Part shown: piece by piece, positions 29,119-39,046 of the stretch
Numbering within the stretch: the first letter of the stretch is position 1
How the letters are laid out: each line of letters begins with the position of its first letter
Source: Mycobacterium sp. ITM-2016-00317
GTDB lineage: Bacteria; Actinomycetota; Actinomycetes; Mycobacteriales; Mycobacteriaceae
NCBI RefSeq assembly: GCF_002968295.1
Contig: NZ_CP134399.1
Span: forward strand, 4,836,001 to 4,900,000
Direction: 5' to 3'
DNA length: 64,000 nt
Notes under the pieces: model-generated
What the model saw: only the letters and a program-made list of their open reading frames with translations
Database searches by the model: none
What the model was told of the DNA's origin: nothing
Program-made: the position numbers and the translations under genes

Positions 29119-29571
29119 ATGGCAGCGCCGGTCTTGCAGGCCGAGATCGACATCAACGCGCCGGTGTCCAAGGTCTGGGCGCTGGTCTCGGACCTGAGCA
29201 GGATGCCGCAGTGGAGCCCTCAGTGCCGGCTGATGAAGCCGCTCGGACAGCTGCGCCAGGGTGCCCGCACCGTGAACTTCAACAGGCGCGGATTCCTGTT
29301 CTGGCCCACCACATGCCGCATCACCGAGTTCGTCCCGGAGGAGAAGCTGGCGTTCCGGGTCAACGAGAACCACACGGTGTGGACCTACGAGCTGGAGCCG
29401 ACGGAGGCCGGGACCCGGCTGGTCGAGACCCGCCACGCCGAGAACGGCACGACGGCGGTGTCGAACTTCCTGGTCGGCAAGTTCATGGGCGGCGTGCCCA
29501 GTTTCGAGCAGGAACTCCTCGAGGGGATGAACGCGTCGCTGACGCGCATCAAGTCGGCCGCCGAGAGTTAG
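29119..29571 (+). CDS. SRPBCC-family (START-like) lipid/ligand-binding protein
   Basis: 150 residues with the START/Bet v1-like pattern: AEIDINAPVSKVWALVSDLSRMPQWSPQC at the N-terminus, a central sheet with TCRITEFVPEEKLAFRVNENHTVWTYELEP, and a long C-terminal helix (FEQELLEGMNASLTRIKSA). Typical members bind a hydrophobic ligand or act as cyclases; no catalytic residue is evident. AGGAGGAAATACG precedes the ATG. In-frame sequence upstream overlaps the DUF2530 gene and is discounted. Confidence 0.85.
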   Translation: MAAPVLQAEIDINAPVSKVWALVSDLSRMPQWSPQCRLMKPLGQLRQGARTVNFNRRGFLFWPTTCRITEFVPEEKLAFRVNENHTVWTYELEPTEAGTRLVETRHAENGTTAVSNFLVGKFMGGVPSFEQELLEGMNASLTRIKSAAES

Positions 29572-29577
29572 CGCTGC

Positions 29578-29640
29578 CTACTCGCTCCGCTCGGAGCTGT
29601 CTACTCGCTCCGCTCGGAGCTGTCTACTCGCTCCGCTCGA
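29578..29640. repeat. 2.7 tandem copies of a 23-bp palindromic unit
   Basis: A 23-bp unit starting CTACTCGCTCCGCTCGGAGC occurs at 29578-29600 and 29601-29623, then partially at 29624-29640. Each contains the self-complementary GCTCCGCTCGGAGC. It lies between the stops of two convergent genes; the partial third copy encodes the last residues (VERSE) and stop of the DUF3027 gene. Confidence 0.85.
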
Positions 29641-30436
29641 CGAGATCGAGGACCCCGTCGTCGTACGGATCGAACTGCGGGGACCCGGTACCCGGGGGTG
29701 CCGGCGTCTCCGAGTGCGCACCACACCCGTATTCGGCGTCCACGACATGGCCGTCCGCGGAGTACTCGTTGGCGCACACCCCGAACATCACGCCGAGCGC
29801 GCCGCCGAGCGGCAGGTAGAAGCCGCAATCGCGGCACATGCGGCGGGTCGCGCGGGCCATCGCGGAGCCAGGGCCGTACTCGCCGTCGTGCCAGCGCTGC
29901 GCGGCGTCGCCGCGGCCCCACAGGCTCAGCACCTGACGCCGGCCCAGGCCCACCTCGACCGCGACCTCGTCGATCTGCGGGTCGCCGGTGGCGGTGTAGC
30001 CCGGCACCAGCCGCGGATCCTCGGCAGGCGGCGCGAGCAGATCACCGGGACCGAGGTCGCCCGGGCGTACCCGTTCGTCCCAGGGCACCCACTTCGGGGC
30101 CAGCAACGCCGTCGGGCCGGGCACGAGGACGACCTCGCTGATGGTGGCGTGCGCCGCGCCGGGGCAGGCGGCCACCACGACGGCCCACTGCCACCCGCGA
30201 TAGCCGGGCATCTCCGCCAGGAATCGGTGGGTGGCCGAGCTCGGATCCTCGAACTCCACGCCGAGGTACTCGCCGACGGCGTCCTCGCCGCTGCCCTCGA
30301 TGATCGCGGCGCGGGCCTGCTCGACCGCGCCCGAGAGCACGGCCTCCTGGTCGGGGCCGGGGGCGTCGAGCGCCGGTTGTTCCGACGCGTGCCCGGGGTC
30401 GGTTGCCTGCGGATCGGGTTGGGTCATGCTGTCCAT
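29624..30436 (-). CDS. DUF3027 family protein (Rv0877-like)
   Basis: About 270 residues; function unknown. Visible parts are a disordered N-terminus, a conserved core (VGEYLGVEFEDPSSATHRFLAEMPGYRGWQWAVV), a segment RQVLSLWGRGDAAQRWHDGEYGPGSAM, and a Cys pair region MCRDCGFYLPLGGALGVMFGVCANEYSADGHVVDAEYGCGAH that could bind a metal. I choose ATG 30436 (MDSMTQPDPQ) with GGAGG just upstream; ATG 30427 is possible, and longer readings run into the divergent MFS gene. The C-terminus lies in the 23-bp repeats. Confidence 0.75.
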   Translation of the reverse strand: MDSMTQPDPQATDPGHASEQPALDAPGPDQEAVLSGAVEQARAAIIEGSGEDAVGEYLGVEFEDPSSATHRFLAEMPGYRGWQWAVVVAACPGAAHATISEVVLVPGPTALLAPKWVPWDERVRPGDLGPGDLLAPPAEDPRLVPGYTATGDPQIDEVAVEVGLGRRQVLSLWGRGDAAQRWHDGEYGPGSAMARATRRMCRDCGFYLPLGGALGVMFGVCANEYSADGHVVDAEYGCGAHSETPAPPGTGSPQFDPYDDGVLDLVERSE

Positions 30437-30525
30437 CGCCTCCAATACTGCCTGAGCCGGGCTGGGGCCAGCCACACCGGTCGGCCAGACGGCCGCTGTC
30501 GTTCGCATAGGGGAGAATCGACGGC

Positions 30526-32205
30526 GTGACCGGATCGCGGAGTGACCACCGGGACCCTGACGGTCAGCAGGGCGGACGCTACTACCCGCCGCGCCCCCCT
30601 GCGGGCGAACATCCGGGAATGGCGAACTACCCGAGTGACCCGGCGATGCGTCCGGGCAATCGCGGATCGCGCCCCTACTCGCCCAGCCAGGGCGGCAACC
30701 GGTGGCTGCCGCCGCTCGACGACCACGGCGGCGATCACGACCGCTACCCGCCGCCACCGCCGGGCCGGGCCGGCGACAAGGTCACGGTGACGCGCGCGGC
30801 CGCACAGCGCAGCCGGGAGATGGGCTCGAAGATGTACGGCCTGGTGCACCGGGCCGCGACCGCCGACGGCGCCGACAAGTCCGGGCTGACCGCGCTGACG
30901 TGGCCGGTGGTGGCGAACTTCGCGGTGGACGCCGCGATGGCCGTGGCACTGGCCAACACGCTGTTCTTCGCGGCGGCCTCCGGTGAGAGCAAGAGCCGGG
31001 TGGCCCTGTACCTGCTGATCACCATCGCCCCGTTCGCCGTCATCGCGCCGCTGATCGGACCGGCGCTGGACCGCCTGCAACACGGTCGACGGGTCGCGCT
31101 GGCGGCGTCGTTCGCGCTGCGCACGGTGCTGGCCGTGGTGCTCATCGCGAACTTCGACAGCGCGACAGGCAGTTTCCCGTCGTGGGTGTTGTATCCGTGC
31201 GCACTCGGGATGATGGTGTTGTCCAAATCGTTCTCGGTCTTGCGCAGCGCCGTCACGCCGCGTGTGCTGCCACCGTCGATCGACCTGGTCCGGGTGAACT
31301 CCCGGTTGACGACGTTCGGGCTGTTGGGCGGCACGATGATCGGCGGTGGCATCGCCGCGGCCGCCGAGTGGGGATTCCAGCTGTTCCGGATGCCGGGCGC
31401 CCTGTATGTCGTGGTCGCCATGACGATCGGCGGCGCGGTCCTGGCGATGCGCATTCCGAAGTGGGTGGAGGTCACCGAGGGCGAGGTGCCCGCGACGCTG
31501 AGCTATCACGGCCAGACCGAGGTGCTCGGGCGTCCACCGCACGGAGGCGTCTCCGCCAAGGCCCGCCAGCCGCTGGGCCGCAACATCATCACCTCGCTGT
31601 GGGGCAACTGCACCGTCAAGGTGATGGTCGGCTTCCTGTTCCTGTACCCGGCCTTCGTCGCGAAGGCCCATGACGCCGGCGGGTGGGAGCAACTGCGGAT
31701 CCTGGGAATGATCGGCGCCGCGGCGGCCATCGGGAACTTCGCCGGAAACTTCACCGCGGCCCGGCTCAAACTCGGGCATCCCGCCCGCCTGGTGGTGCGC
31801 TGCGCGGTTGCGGTCACCGCAGCGGCGCTGGTGACCGCGCTGACCGGCAGCCTGCTGGTGGCCGCGGTCGCGACCTTGATCACGTCGGGCTGCAGCGCGA
31901 TCGCGAAGGCGTCGCTGGATGCGTCACTGCAGGACGATCTGCCCGAGGAGTCGCGCGCGTCGGCGTTCGGCAGATCGGAATCGCTGCTGCAGCTGGCCTG
32001 GGTCGCCGGCGGCGCCACAGGGGTGCTGATCTACACCGAGCTGTATGCGGGCTTCACCACGATCACCGCGATCCTGATCCTCGGATTGGCCCAGACGGTG
32101 CTGAGCTATCGTGGCGAGTCACTGGTACCGGGCTTCGGCGGCAACCGACCGGTGCTTGCCGAACAGGAAGGTGTACGGACGGATGCGGCGGTGACCCGGG
32201 AGTGA
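30526..32205 (+). CDS. MFS membrane protein with long Pro-rich N-terminus (Rv0876c-like)
   Basis: 559 residues. About 110 residues of hydrophilic, Pro/Gly/Asp-rich sequence precede roughly 12 hydrophobic helices (LTWPVVANFAVDAAMAVALANTLFF onward). The family is an MFS-type transporter conserved across mycobacteria with unknown substrate. Start GTG 30526. The stop overlaps the start of the next gene (GTGA), so they are translationally coupled; it is divergent from the DUF3027 gene. Confidence 0.82.
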   Translation: MTGSRSDHRDPDGQQGGRYYPPRPPAGEHPGMANYPSDPAMRPGNRGSRPYSPSQGGNRWLPPLDDHGGDHDRYPPPPPGRAGDKVTVTRAAAQRSREMGSKMYGLVHRAATADGADKSGLTALTWPVVANFAVDAAMAVALANTLFFAAASGESKSRVALYLLITIAPFAVIAPLIGPALDRLQHGRRVALAASFALRTVLAVVLIANFDSATGSFPSWVLYPCALGMMVLSKSFSVLRSAVTPRVLPPSIDLVRVNSRLTTFGLLGGTMIGGGIAAAAEWGFQLFRMPGALYVVVAMTIGGAVLAMRIPKWVEVTEGEVPATLSYHGQTEVLGRPPHGGVSAKARQPLGRNIITSLWGNCTVKVMVGFLFLYPAFVAKAHDAGGWEQLRILGMIGAAAAIGNFAGNFTAARLKLGHPARLVVRCAVAVTAAALVTALTGSLLVAAVATLITSGCSAIAKASLDASLQDDLPEESRASAFGRSESLLQLAWVAGGATGVLIYTELYAGFTTITAILILGLAQTVLSYRGESLVPGFGGNRPVLAEQEGVRTDAAVTRE

Positions 32206-32690
32206 AACGTGTGGTCGCTGTACTCGCTACGGTGGCACTGCTCTCGTCGATCGGTACCGGCGTACTGATTTGGCAGATGTCCCGCGATCATGGTCCGCAG
32301 TACCCCGAGATCTCGGCGTTCTCGCACGGTGAGCTGACCCGGGTGGGCCCCTACCGGTTCTGTCAGGTGCTCAACCCGACCGACTGCGTGGTCCCCGCCG
32401 ACCAGGGTGAGCTTCCGATCTCCGGCGGCTACCCCGTCCAGCTGTCCATCCCGGGCGAGATCGGCCAGGCGCCGTGGGTGCTGATCCGGGCCTACGAGGA
32501 CGCGGACGTGATCGAGGAGTTCCGCCCCGGCACCCGGCTGGCGGTGACGATCCCGACCGTGGACGCCCAGCACGGCCGGCTCACCGGGTTCGCGGTGCAG
32601 CTGCCGACGCTGGTCCGCGATCAGGACGGAAACGAGTTCCCGGTGCCGCACGCCGAGTGGTCGGTGCGCACGGTGTGGCAGCAGGCCTAG
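32202..32690 (+). CDS. Membrane-anchored exported protein, DUF2771 (Rv0875c-like)
   Basis: 162 residues. A single N-terminal hydrophobic segment (VVAVLATVALLSSIGTGVLIW) acts as signal anchor, then an extracytoplasmic beta-rich domain with a likely disulphide (FCQVLNPTDC). It matches DUF2771, found downstream of the Rv0876c-like transporter in mycobacteria. Function unknown. GTG 32202 overlaps the MFS stop by 4 nt. Its 3' end overlaps the convergent hydroquinone reductase gene by 4 nt. Confidence 0.75.
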   Translation: MKRVVAVLATVALLSSIGTGVLIWQMSRDHGPQYPEISAFSHGELTRVGPYRFCQVLNPTDCVVPADQGELPISGGYPVQLSIPGEIGQAPWVLIRAYEDADVIEEFRPGTRLAVTIPTVDAQHGRLTGFAVQLPTLVRDQDGNEFPVPHAEWSVRTVWQQA

Positions 32691-33721
32691 CCAGACGACG
32701 GTGGCGCGGCCGCTGAGTGGGCGTCGGGCACGCGCTCGGACCCACGCGGCGGGCCCGGCGGTGTGCCATCACCGAATGGTCTGCCGCCCAACGCTTCCCG
32801 ACCGTGCGGGGTCAACCAGTTCGACAGGTCCGGCCCCTTCGGCACGACGCCGGTCGGATTGATGTCCGAATGCACGATGTAGTAGTGCTGCTTGATCTGG
32901 ACGAAGTCGGTGGTGTCGCCGAACCCTGGGGTCTGGAACAGGTCACGCGCGTAGGCCCACAGCACCGGCATCTCCGAGAGCTTGCTGCGATTGGTCTTGA
33001 AATGGCCGTGATAGACCGGGTCGAACCGCGCCAGCGTGGTGAACAGCCGCACGTCGGCTTCGGTGATGGTGTCCCCGACCAGGTAGCGCTGGTTCTCCAG
33101 TCGCTCCGTCAACCAGTCCAGCGCGGTGAACAACCGGTCGTAGGCCTTCTCGTACGCCTTCTGTGAGCCGGCGAACCCGCACCGGTATACGCCGTTGTTC
33201 ACCTCGGTGTAGATGCGCTGGGCGACCTCGTCGATCTCGTCGCGCAGCGGCTCGGGGTACAGCTGCGGCGCGCCGTCACGGTGGTAGGCGGTCCACTCGG
33301 TGGAGAAGTCGAGGGTGATCTGAGCGAAGTCGTTGGTCACCACCTGCCCGGTCTCGATCTCGACGATCGCCGGAACGGTGACGCCCTTCGGATAGTCCGG
33401 GATGCGCTTGTTGTAGGCGTCGCGCAGGAAGTGGATGCCCAGCACCGGGTCCACCCCGCCGGGGTCCAGGTCGAAGGTCCAGCTGCGTTCGTCGTGGGTG
33501 GGTCCGCAGAAGCCGATGGACAACGCGTCCTCCAGCCCCAGCAGCCGCCGCACGATGATCGTCCGGTTGGCCCACGGGCAGGCGCGCGCCACGATCAGCC
33601 GGTAGCGGCCGGCCTCGACGGGGTATCCGTCGCGCCCGTCCGCGGTGATCCGCGTGGCGATGTACTCGGTGTCCCGGCTGAACTCGCCGTCGGAACTCGA
33701 GGGGTCGGCGACATAGCTCAT
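32687..33721 (-). CDS. Glutathionyl-hydroquinone reductase-type (YqjG/Ecm4) protein, probably mycothiol-using
   Basis: 344 residues of the Xi-class glutathione S-transferase family. The catalytic cysteine is in VARACPWANRTIIVRRLLGLE, followed by RDAYNKRIPDYPKGVTVPAIVE and the C-terminal helical domain with YLVGDTITEADVRLFTTLARFDPVYHGHFKTN. The family reduces thiol-hydroquinone conjugates. Mycobacteria lack glutathione, so the thiol is probably mycothiol (inference). The C-terminus carries about 35 Pro/Gly-rich residues beyond the fold. It is divergent from the DUF559 gene. Confidence 0.88.
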   Translation of the reverse strand: MSYVADPSSSDGEFSRDTEYIATRITADGRDGYPVEAGRYRLIVARACPWANRTIIVRRLLGLEDALSIGFCGPTHDERSWTFDLDPGGVDPVLGIHFLRDAYNKRIPDYPKGVTVPAIVEIETGQVVTNDFAQITLDFSTEWTAYHRDGAPQLYPEPLRDEIDEVAQRIYTEVNNGVYRCGFAGSQKAYEKAYDRLFTALDWLTERLENQRYLVGDTITEADVRLFTTLARFDPVYHGHFKTNRSKLSEMPVLWAYARDLFQTPGFGDTTDFVQIKQHYYIVHSDINPTGVVPKGPDLSNWLTPHGREALGGRPFGDGTPPGPPRGSERVPDAHSAAAPPSSG

Positions 33722-33753
33722 AGCTGCCTTGATACCCGCATCCGGCGCCCAAT

Positions 33754-33800
33754 CTGAACTTGATGACGATTCCCGGCCGCGACATGACGAACAACTTCAG
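33754..33800. repeat. Hairpin element, upstream copy (flanks the DUF559 gene)
   Basis: CTGAACTTG (33754-33762) and CAACTTCAG (33792-33800) form an inverted repeat with one mismatch around 29 nt. A matching hairpin with the same arms and the same 29-nt spacing lies at the other end of the DUF559 gene (34712-34758). This copy sits between divergent starts. Confidence 0.6.
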
Positions 33801-33847
33801 AGTCGGGCACGGAGGAACCCGCGGGCCGACGCCCACGTCCTATAGCC

Positions 33848-34723
33848 GTGGACCCGTTCCTCGGCACAGAAGCCCTCGACGCGGGCACGGTCACCCGCTA
33901 CCAGCTCTCGACGCGGTACCGGTCGGTGCACCGGAATGTCTATGTGCCCAGGGATCAGCACCTCGACCCGGTGCAGAGAGCGAAGGCAGCGTGGCTGTGG
34001 TCGCGGCGGCGGGCCACCGTGGTCGGAGTGTCCGCCGCCGCGCTGCACGGCGCGCTGTGGATCGACCGACGGCTGCCGGCCGAGCTGAACCAGGCAAGTC
34101 AGCACAAGACCGCCGGGATCGTCCTGCACAACAACACCCTTGCCCCGCACGAGCTGGCGCGCCTGCGAGGTATCACGGTGACGACGCCGGCGCGGACGGC
34201 CTTCGACCTCGGCCGCCGGGCAGGTCTCACCCGCGCCGTGGTCCGGCTGGATGCGCTCATGCGGGCGACCAGGATCACCGCGGCCGACGTGCGTGGCGTC
34301 GCCGACCAGCACGGCGGCGCCCGCGGGATCGTGCAGCTGCGCGCGGCTCTCGACCTCGCCGATGCCGGCGCCGAGTCACCTCAGGAGACGCGCACCCGCC
34401 TCGTCCTCGTCAAGGCCGGGTTGCCGCCGGAGCACACCCAGATCGACGTGTACGACCGGTACGGCTACCACGTCGGCCGCGTCGACATGGGCTGGGAGAG
34501 CTGGAAGGTCGGCGTCGAGTACGACGGAGAGCACCATTGGGCCGACCCCCGGCAGCGCGCCCGCGACATCGACCGCATCGCGGAGTTGGAGAATCAGGGC
34601 TGGCGGATCATCCGCGTCAGCGCCGAGATCCTCCGCAACCGCCCGGCCACCATCGCAGCCCGCACCTACGCGGCGCTGTGCGCGGCGGGGGCGCCGGTGC
34701 GGCCGCCGAATCTGAACTTGTGA
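33848..34723 (+). CDS. DUF559 / PD-(D/E)XK nuclease-like protein with AbiEi-type N-terminus
   Basis: 291 residues. The N-terminal part (YQLSTRYRSVHRNVYVP...VVGVSAAALHGALW) resembles the AbiEi-type winged helix region common in mycobacterial DUF559 proteins. The C-terminal part has a Vsr/MutH-like core: Glu in ESPQETRTRLVLVKAGLP, Asp in VDMGWESWKVGVEYDGEHHW, and IAELENQGWRIIRVSAEIL. These fit a PD-(D/E)XK nuclease fold. Such genes are scattered and multicopy in mycobacteria and their function is not established. Start GTG 33848. The gene is bracketed by two copies of one hairpin. Confidence 0.75.
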   Translation: MDPFLGTEALDAGTVTRYQLSTRYRSVHRNVYVPRDQHLDPVQRAKAAWLWSRRRATVVGVSAAALHGALWIDRRLPAELNQASQHKTAGIVLHNNTLAPHELARLRGITVTTPARTAFDLGRRAGLTRAVVRLDALMRATRITAADVRGVADQHGGARGIVQLRAALDLADAGAESPQETRTRLVLVKAGLPPEHTQIDVYDRYGYHVGRVDMGWESWKVGVEYDGEHHWADPRQRARDIDRIAELENQGWRIIRVSAEILRNRPATIAARTYAALCAAGAPVRPPNLNL

Positions 34724-34758
34724 GCGTGTTGCCGGCCCCGGCTCGCGAACAAGTTCAG
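34712..34758. repeat. Hairpin element, downstream copy (flanks the DUF559 gene)
   Basis: CTGAACTTG (34712-34720) and CAAGTTCAG (34750-34758) form a perfect 9-bp inverted repeat around 29 nt, with GCCGGCCCCGGC in the loop. The left arm overlaps the last three codons of the DUF559 gene. No T-run follows. It shares arms and spacing with the element at 33754-33800. Confidence 0.65.
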
Positions 34759-34782
34759 TCTCGGCCGCAGCGGACCGACGGT

Positions 34783-35193
34783 TTAGGCGTCGAGCTCGCG
34801 GGCGACGGCCTTCACCACTTCGGACACCCGGCGGGCGACCTTGCGGTCCGGGTACTTGCCCTTGCGGAGCTCGGGCTGCACCGCGCTCTCCAGCAGCGTG
34901 ATCATGTCCTCGACCATGCCGTGCAGCTCGTCGGGAGTGTGCTTGTGCTCGACGGTGGTGGCTTCGCGTCGGGTCTTGCTCAGGCTCGGCGGCGGGTCGA
35001 TCAGCTTCAGGCTCAACGCCTGCGGACCGCGACGGCCCGCGGCCACCCCGAACTCCACACGCTGACCCGCCTTGAGCCCCTCGACACCGGCGGGCAGCGC
35101 CGAGGAACGCACATAGACGTCCTCTCCCTCTTCCTGCGAGAGGAATCCGAAGCCCTTCTCGGCGTCGTACCACTTCACCCGGCCGGTCGGCAC
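34783..35193 (-). CDS. cspB: Cold-shock-domain protein CspB (long mycobacterial form)
   Basis: 136 residues. The N-terminal cold-shock domain starts [36 protein letters not shown]1 (KGFGFL) is intact, and RNP2 reads DVYVRSSAL, with Tyr and Arg where Phe and His are usual. A helical C-terminal extension (about 75-136) follows that is absent from classical CspA. It should bind single-stranded RNA/DNA. I choose GTG 35193 with AGGTGAG upstream; the in-frame ATG at 35235 would start inside a likely leader. Confidence 0.88.
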   Translation of the reverse strand: MPTGRVKWYDAEKGFGFLSQEEGEDVYVRSSALPAGVEGLKAGQRVEFGVAAGRRGPQALSLKLIDPPPSLSKTRREATTVEHKHTPDELHGMVEDMITLLESAVQPELRKGKYPDRKVARRVSEVVKAVARELDA

Positions 35194-35230
35194 TGGTCTC
35201 ACCTGCTGTCTGTCTGAACCGATAGATATC

Positions 35231-35279
35231 TGCACCCGTACGGGTACATAAAGTAAGCGTCCCGCCTGCGTCGGGACGC
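35231..35279. promoter_or_regulatory. 18-bp palindrome and 8-bp-stem hairpin upstream of cspB
   Basis: TGCACCCGTACGGGTACA (35231-35248) is a palindrome with one mismatched pair and a perfect 12-bp core. Next to it GCGTCCCG (35257-35264) and CGGGACGC (35272-35279) form a perfect 8-bp stem with a 7-nt loop. Both lie in the divergent region between cspB and the YccF gene. The first looks like an operator; the second may be a structured leader or terminator. Confidence 0.45.
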
Positions 35280-35362
35280 GTCCTGGGAGATCCTACTCGG
35301 ACGGCAGCACAGCCAGCATCCCCTTATGTCGGTAGGCTGCGGTTCACCGCTGGAGGAAGAAA

Positions 35363-35776
35363 ATGCGACTGATCCTGAACGTCATCTGGCTCGTCTTCGG
35401 CGGGCTGTGGCTGGCTCTCGGCTATCTTCTCGCCGCGCTCATCTGCTTCGTGCTGATCGTCACGATCCCGTTCGGGTTCGCCTCCCTGCGCATCGCGGCC
35501 TACGCGCTGTGGCCGTTCGGCCGCACCATCGTCGAGAAGCCCGGGCCCCGTCCCGGCGCACTGATCGGCAACGTCATCTGGGTCATCGTGGCCGGGGTGT
35601 GGCTGGCGATCGGGCACATCGTCAGCGCGGTCGCGATGGCCGTCACCATCATCGGGATCCCGCTGGCGCTGGCCAACCTGAAGATGATCCCGGTGTCGCT
35701 GATGCCGCTGGGCAAGGAGATCGTGCCGGTAGACGAGGCGCAGGCGCAGGGCCGCGTGGTCGGGGCGGTGCCGTGA
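35363..35776 (+). CDS. YccF-family inner-membrane protein
   Basis: 137 residues of two similar halves, each with the YccF pattern: NVIWLVFGGLWLALGYLLAALICFVLIVTIPFG in the first and NVIWVIVAGVWLAIGHIVSAVAMAVTIIGIPL in the second, followed by LKMIPVSLMPLGKEIV. Membrane protein of unknown role (Rv0870c-like). TGGAGGAAG lies just upstream of the ATG. The stop overlaps the moaA2 start (GTGA), so the two are coupled. Confidence 0.85.
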   Translation: MRLILNVIWLVFGGLWLALGYLLAALICFVLIVTIPFGFASLRIAAYALWPFGRTIVEKPGPRPGALIGNVIWVIVAGVWLAIGHIVSAVAMAVTIIGIPLALANLKMIPVSLMPLGKEIVPVDEAQAQGRVVGAVP

Positions 35777-36833
35777 CAGTCGTCGGCCTGGGCGTGCCGT
35801 CGGTGCACCGGCCGTCGTCGCCGGCCCCGGGCGAGGGGCCGCTGGTCGACACGTTCGGCCGGGTCGCGACCGATCTACGGGTCTCGCTGACCGACCTGTG
35901 CAATCTGCGCTGCACCTACTGCATGCCCGCCGAAGGGCTCGACTGGCTTCCCAACGACCAGAAGCTGCACCCCGACGAACTGATCCGGTTACTCGGCATC
36001 GCGGTCACCCGCCTCGGCATCACCGGTGTCCGGTTCACCGGCGGCGAGCCGCTGGTGGTGCCGCACCTGGAACGCATCGTGGCCGCGACGGCCGCGCTGC
36101 GACCGCGACCCGAGATCACCCTGACGACCAACGGCATCGGCCTGGCCAAGCGCGCAGTCGCCCTCAAGGCGGCCGGACTGGACCGCATCAACGTCTCGCT
36201 GGACACCGTCGATCCCGCGCGGTTCGCCGCGATCACGCGTCGCGACCGGTTCACCGACGTGGTGGCCGGGCTGCAGGCGGCGCAGGACGCCGGCCTGCAC
36301 CCGGTGAAGGTCAACGCCGTGCTGGATCCGGTCACCGGCCTCGACGACGTGGTGTCGCTGGCGAGGTTCTGCGTCGACCACGGATACCAGTTGCGGGTCA
36401 TCGAACAGATGCCGCTCGATGCCGGACACTCCTGGCAGCGCGAACGCGCACTCAGCGCCGAGGCCATCCTGGGCGCGTTGGAGGCTCACTTCACGTTGAC
36501 GCCCGACCCACGTCCGCGGGGGTCGGCGCGGCCCAGCTGTGGCAGGTCCACGAGGGCGGCGAGGTGGTGGGCCACATCGGGGTCATCGCGTCGGTCTCCC
36601 ACGCGTTCTGCGCCACCTGCGACCGCAGCAGGCTGACCGCCGACGGGCAGGTCCGCAACTGTCTGTTCGCGCGTGAGGAGACCGATCTGCGTGCGCTGCT
36701 GCGTTCCGGCGCGGACGACGCCGCGCTGGAGGCCGCGTGGCGTACCGCGATGTGGGAGAAGGCCGCGGGTCACGGCATCAACGATCCGGGTTTCGTCCAG
36801 CCGGATCGCCCGATGAGCGCAATCGGAGGATGA
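35773..36833 (+). pseudogene. moaA2: GTP 3',8-cyclase MoaA2, frameshifted in this sequence
   Basis: Radical SAM enzyme making 3',8-cH2GTP in molybdopterin synthesis. The N-terminal frame has the SAM cluster motif LCNLRCTYC (Cys43, 47, 50) and FTGGEPLVVPHLERI. The C-terminal frame has the second cluster segment AFCATCDRSRLTADGQVRNC and ends PMSAIGG. The two parts are in different frames, and the switch near 36518-36530 is restored by adding one G to GGGGG (36518-36522), giving PRGVGAAQLWQVHEGG. As read, the enzyme lacks its C-terminal cluster and essential tail. Either a sequencing error or real inactivation; moaD2 follows immediately and is intact. Confidence 0.85.
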
Positions 36834-37103
36834 GTGGCGTCAACTGACAGCGGTACCCGGGTCACCATCCGCTATTTCGCCGCCGCGCGCGCGGCCGCGG
36901 GCACCGAATCCGAGACGCTCGACATCGGCGACGGCGCGACGGTGGCCGACCTTGTCGGCGTCCTGACCGCGCGGGATGCCGCGCTGGCCCGGGTGCTGGC
37001 CCGCTGTTCTTATTTGCGTGACGGAGTTGCGGTGCGGGACATGGATTCTGAACTGCGTGATGCACAGACCATCGACGTGCTTCCACCGTTCGCCGGGGGT
37101 TGA
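36834..37103 (+). CDS. moaD2: Molybdopterin synthase small subunit MoaD2
   Basis: 89 residues of the ubiquitin-like ThiS/MoaD fold: VTIRYFAAARAAAGTESETLDI, then a helix, and the required C-terminal Gly-Gly (DVLPPFAGG), which is adenylated and thiocarboxylated to donate sulphur to the pterin. It starts at GTG 36834 directly after the moaA2 stop. Confidence 0.92.
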   Translation: MASTDSGTRVTIRYFAAARAAAGTESETLDIGDGATVADLVGVLTARDAALARVLARCSYLRDGVAVRDMDSELRDAQTIDVLPPFAGG

Positions 37104-37125
37104 GCCGGCCTAACCGTTTCTATTT

Positions 37126-37141
37126 CGTGATTTGCATCACA
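37126..37141. promoter_or_regulatory. CRP/cAMP-receptor-type site upstream of rpfA
   Basis: CGTGATTTGCATCACA contains the perfect inverted repeat GTGA-N6-TCAC of the CRP family. In M. tuberculosis CRP (Rv3676) is reported to control rpfA. The site lies about 106 bp upstream of a TAGTAT -10-like hexamer at 37232-37237. Activity here is inferred. Confidence 0.7.
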
Positions 37142-37231
37142 TAACGGAATGGTCACGAGATGGCTACAGCGCGGTTGAGGCGTGGTGCACCTGCAGGAAC
37201 AACGGTCCTTCCAGGTCTTTTAGAGAATTTT

Positions 37232-37237
37232 TAGTAT
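37232..37237 (+). promoter_or_regulatory. Probable -10 element for the rpfA leader
   Basis: TAGTAT sits in an AT-rich patch (TTTTAGAGAATTTTTAGTAT), rare in this GC-rich window. A start about 7 nt downstream would give a leader of roughly 320 nt containing the whole riboswitch. Confidence 0.45.
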
Positions 37238-37355
37238 TTGCCGCCGCCGGACACACGGCGTCGAGCAAAAGATGACGGGACCCAGGCGAGCCGTTACGGT
37301 CTTGAATCAGGCCGATCAACCCCCCACTTCGCGACCGGCCTGCCGCGACACCAAT

Positions 37356-39046
<1,691 letters not shown>

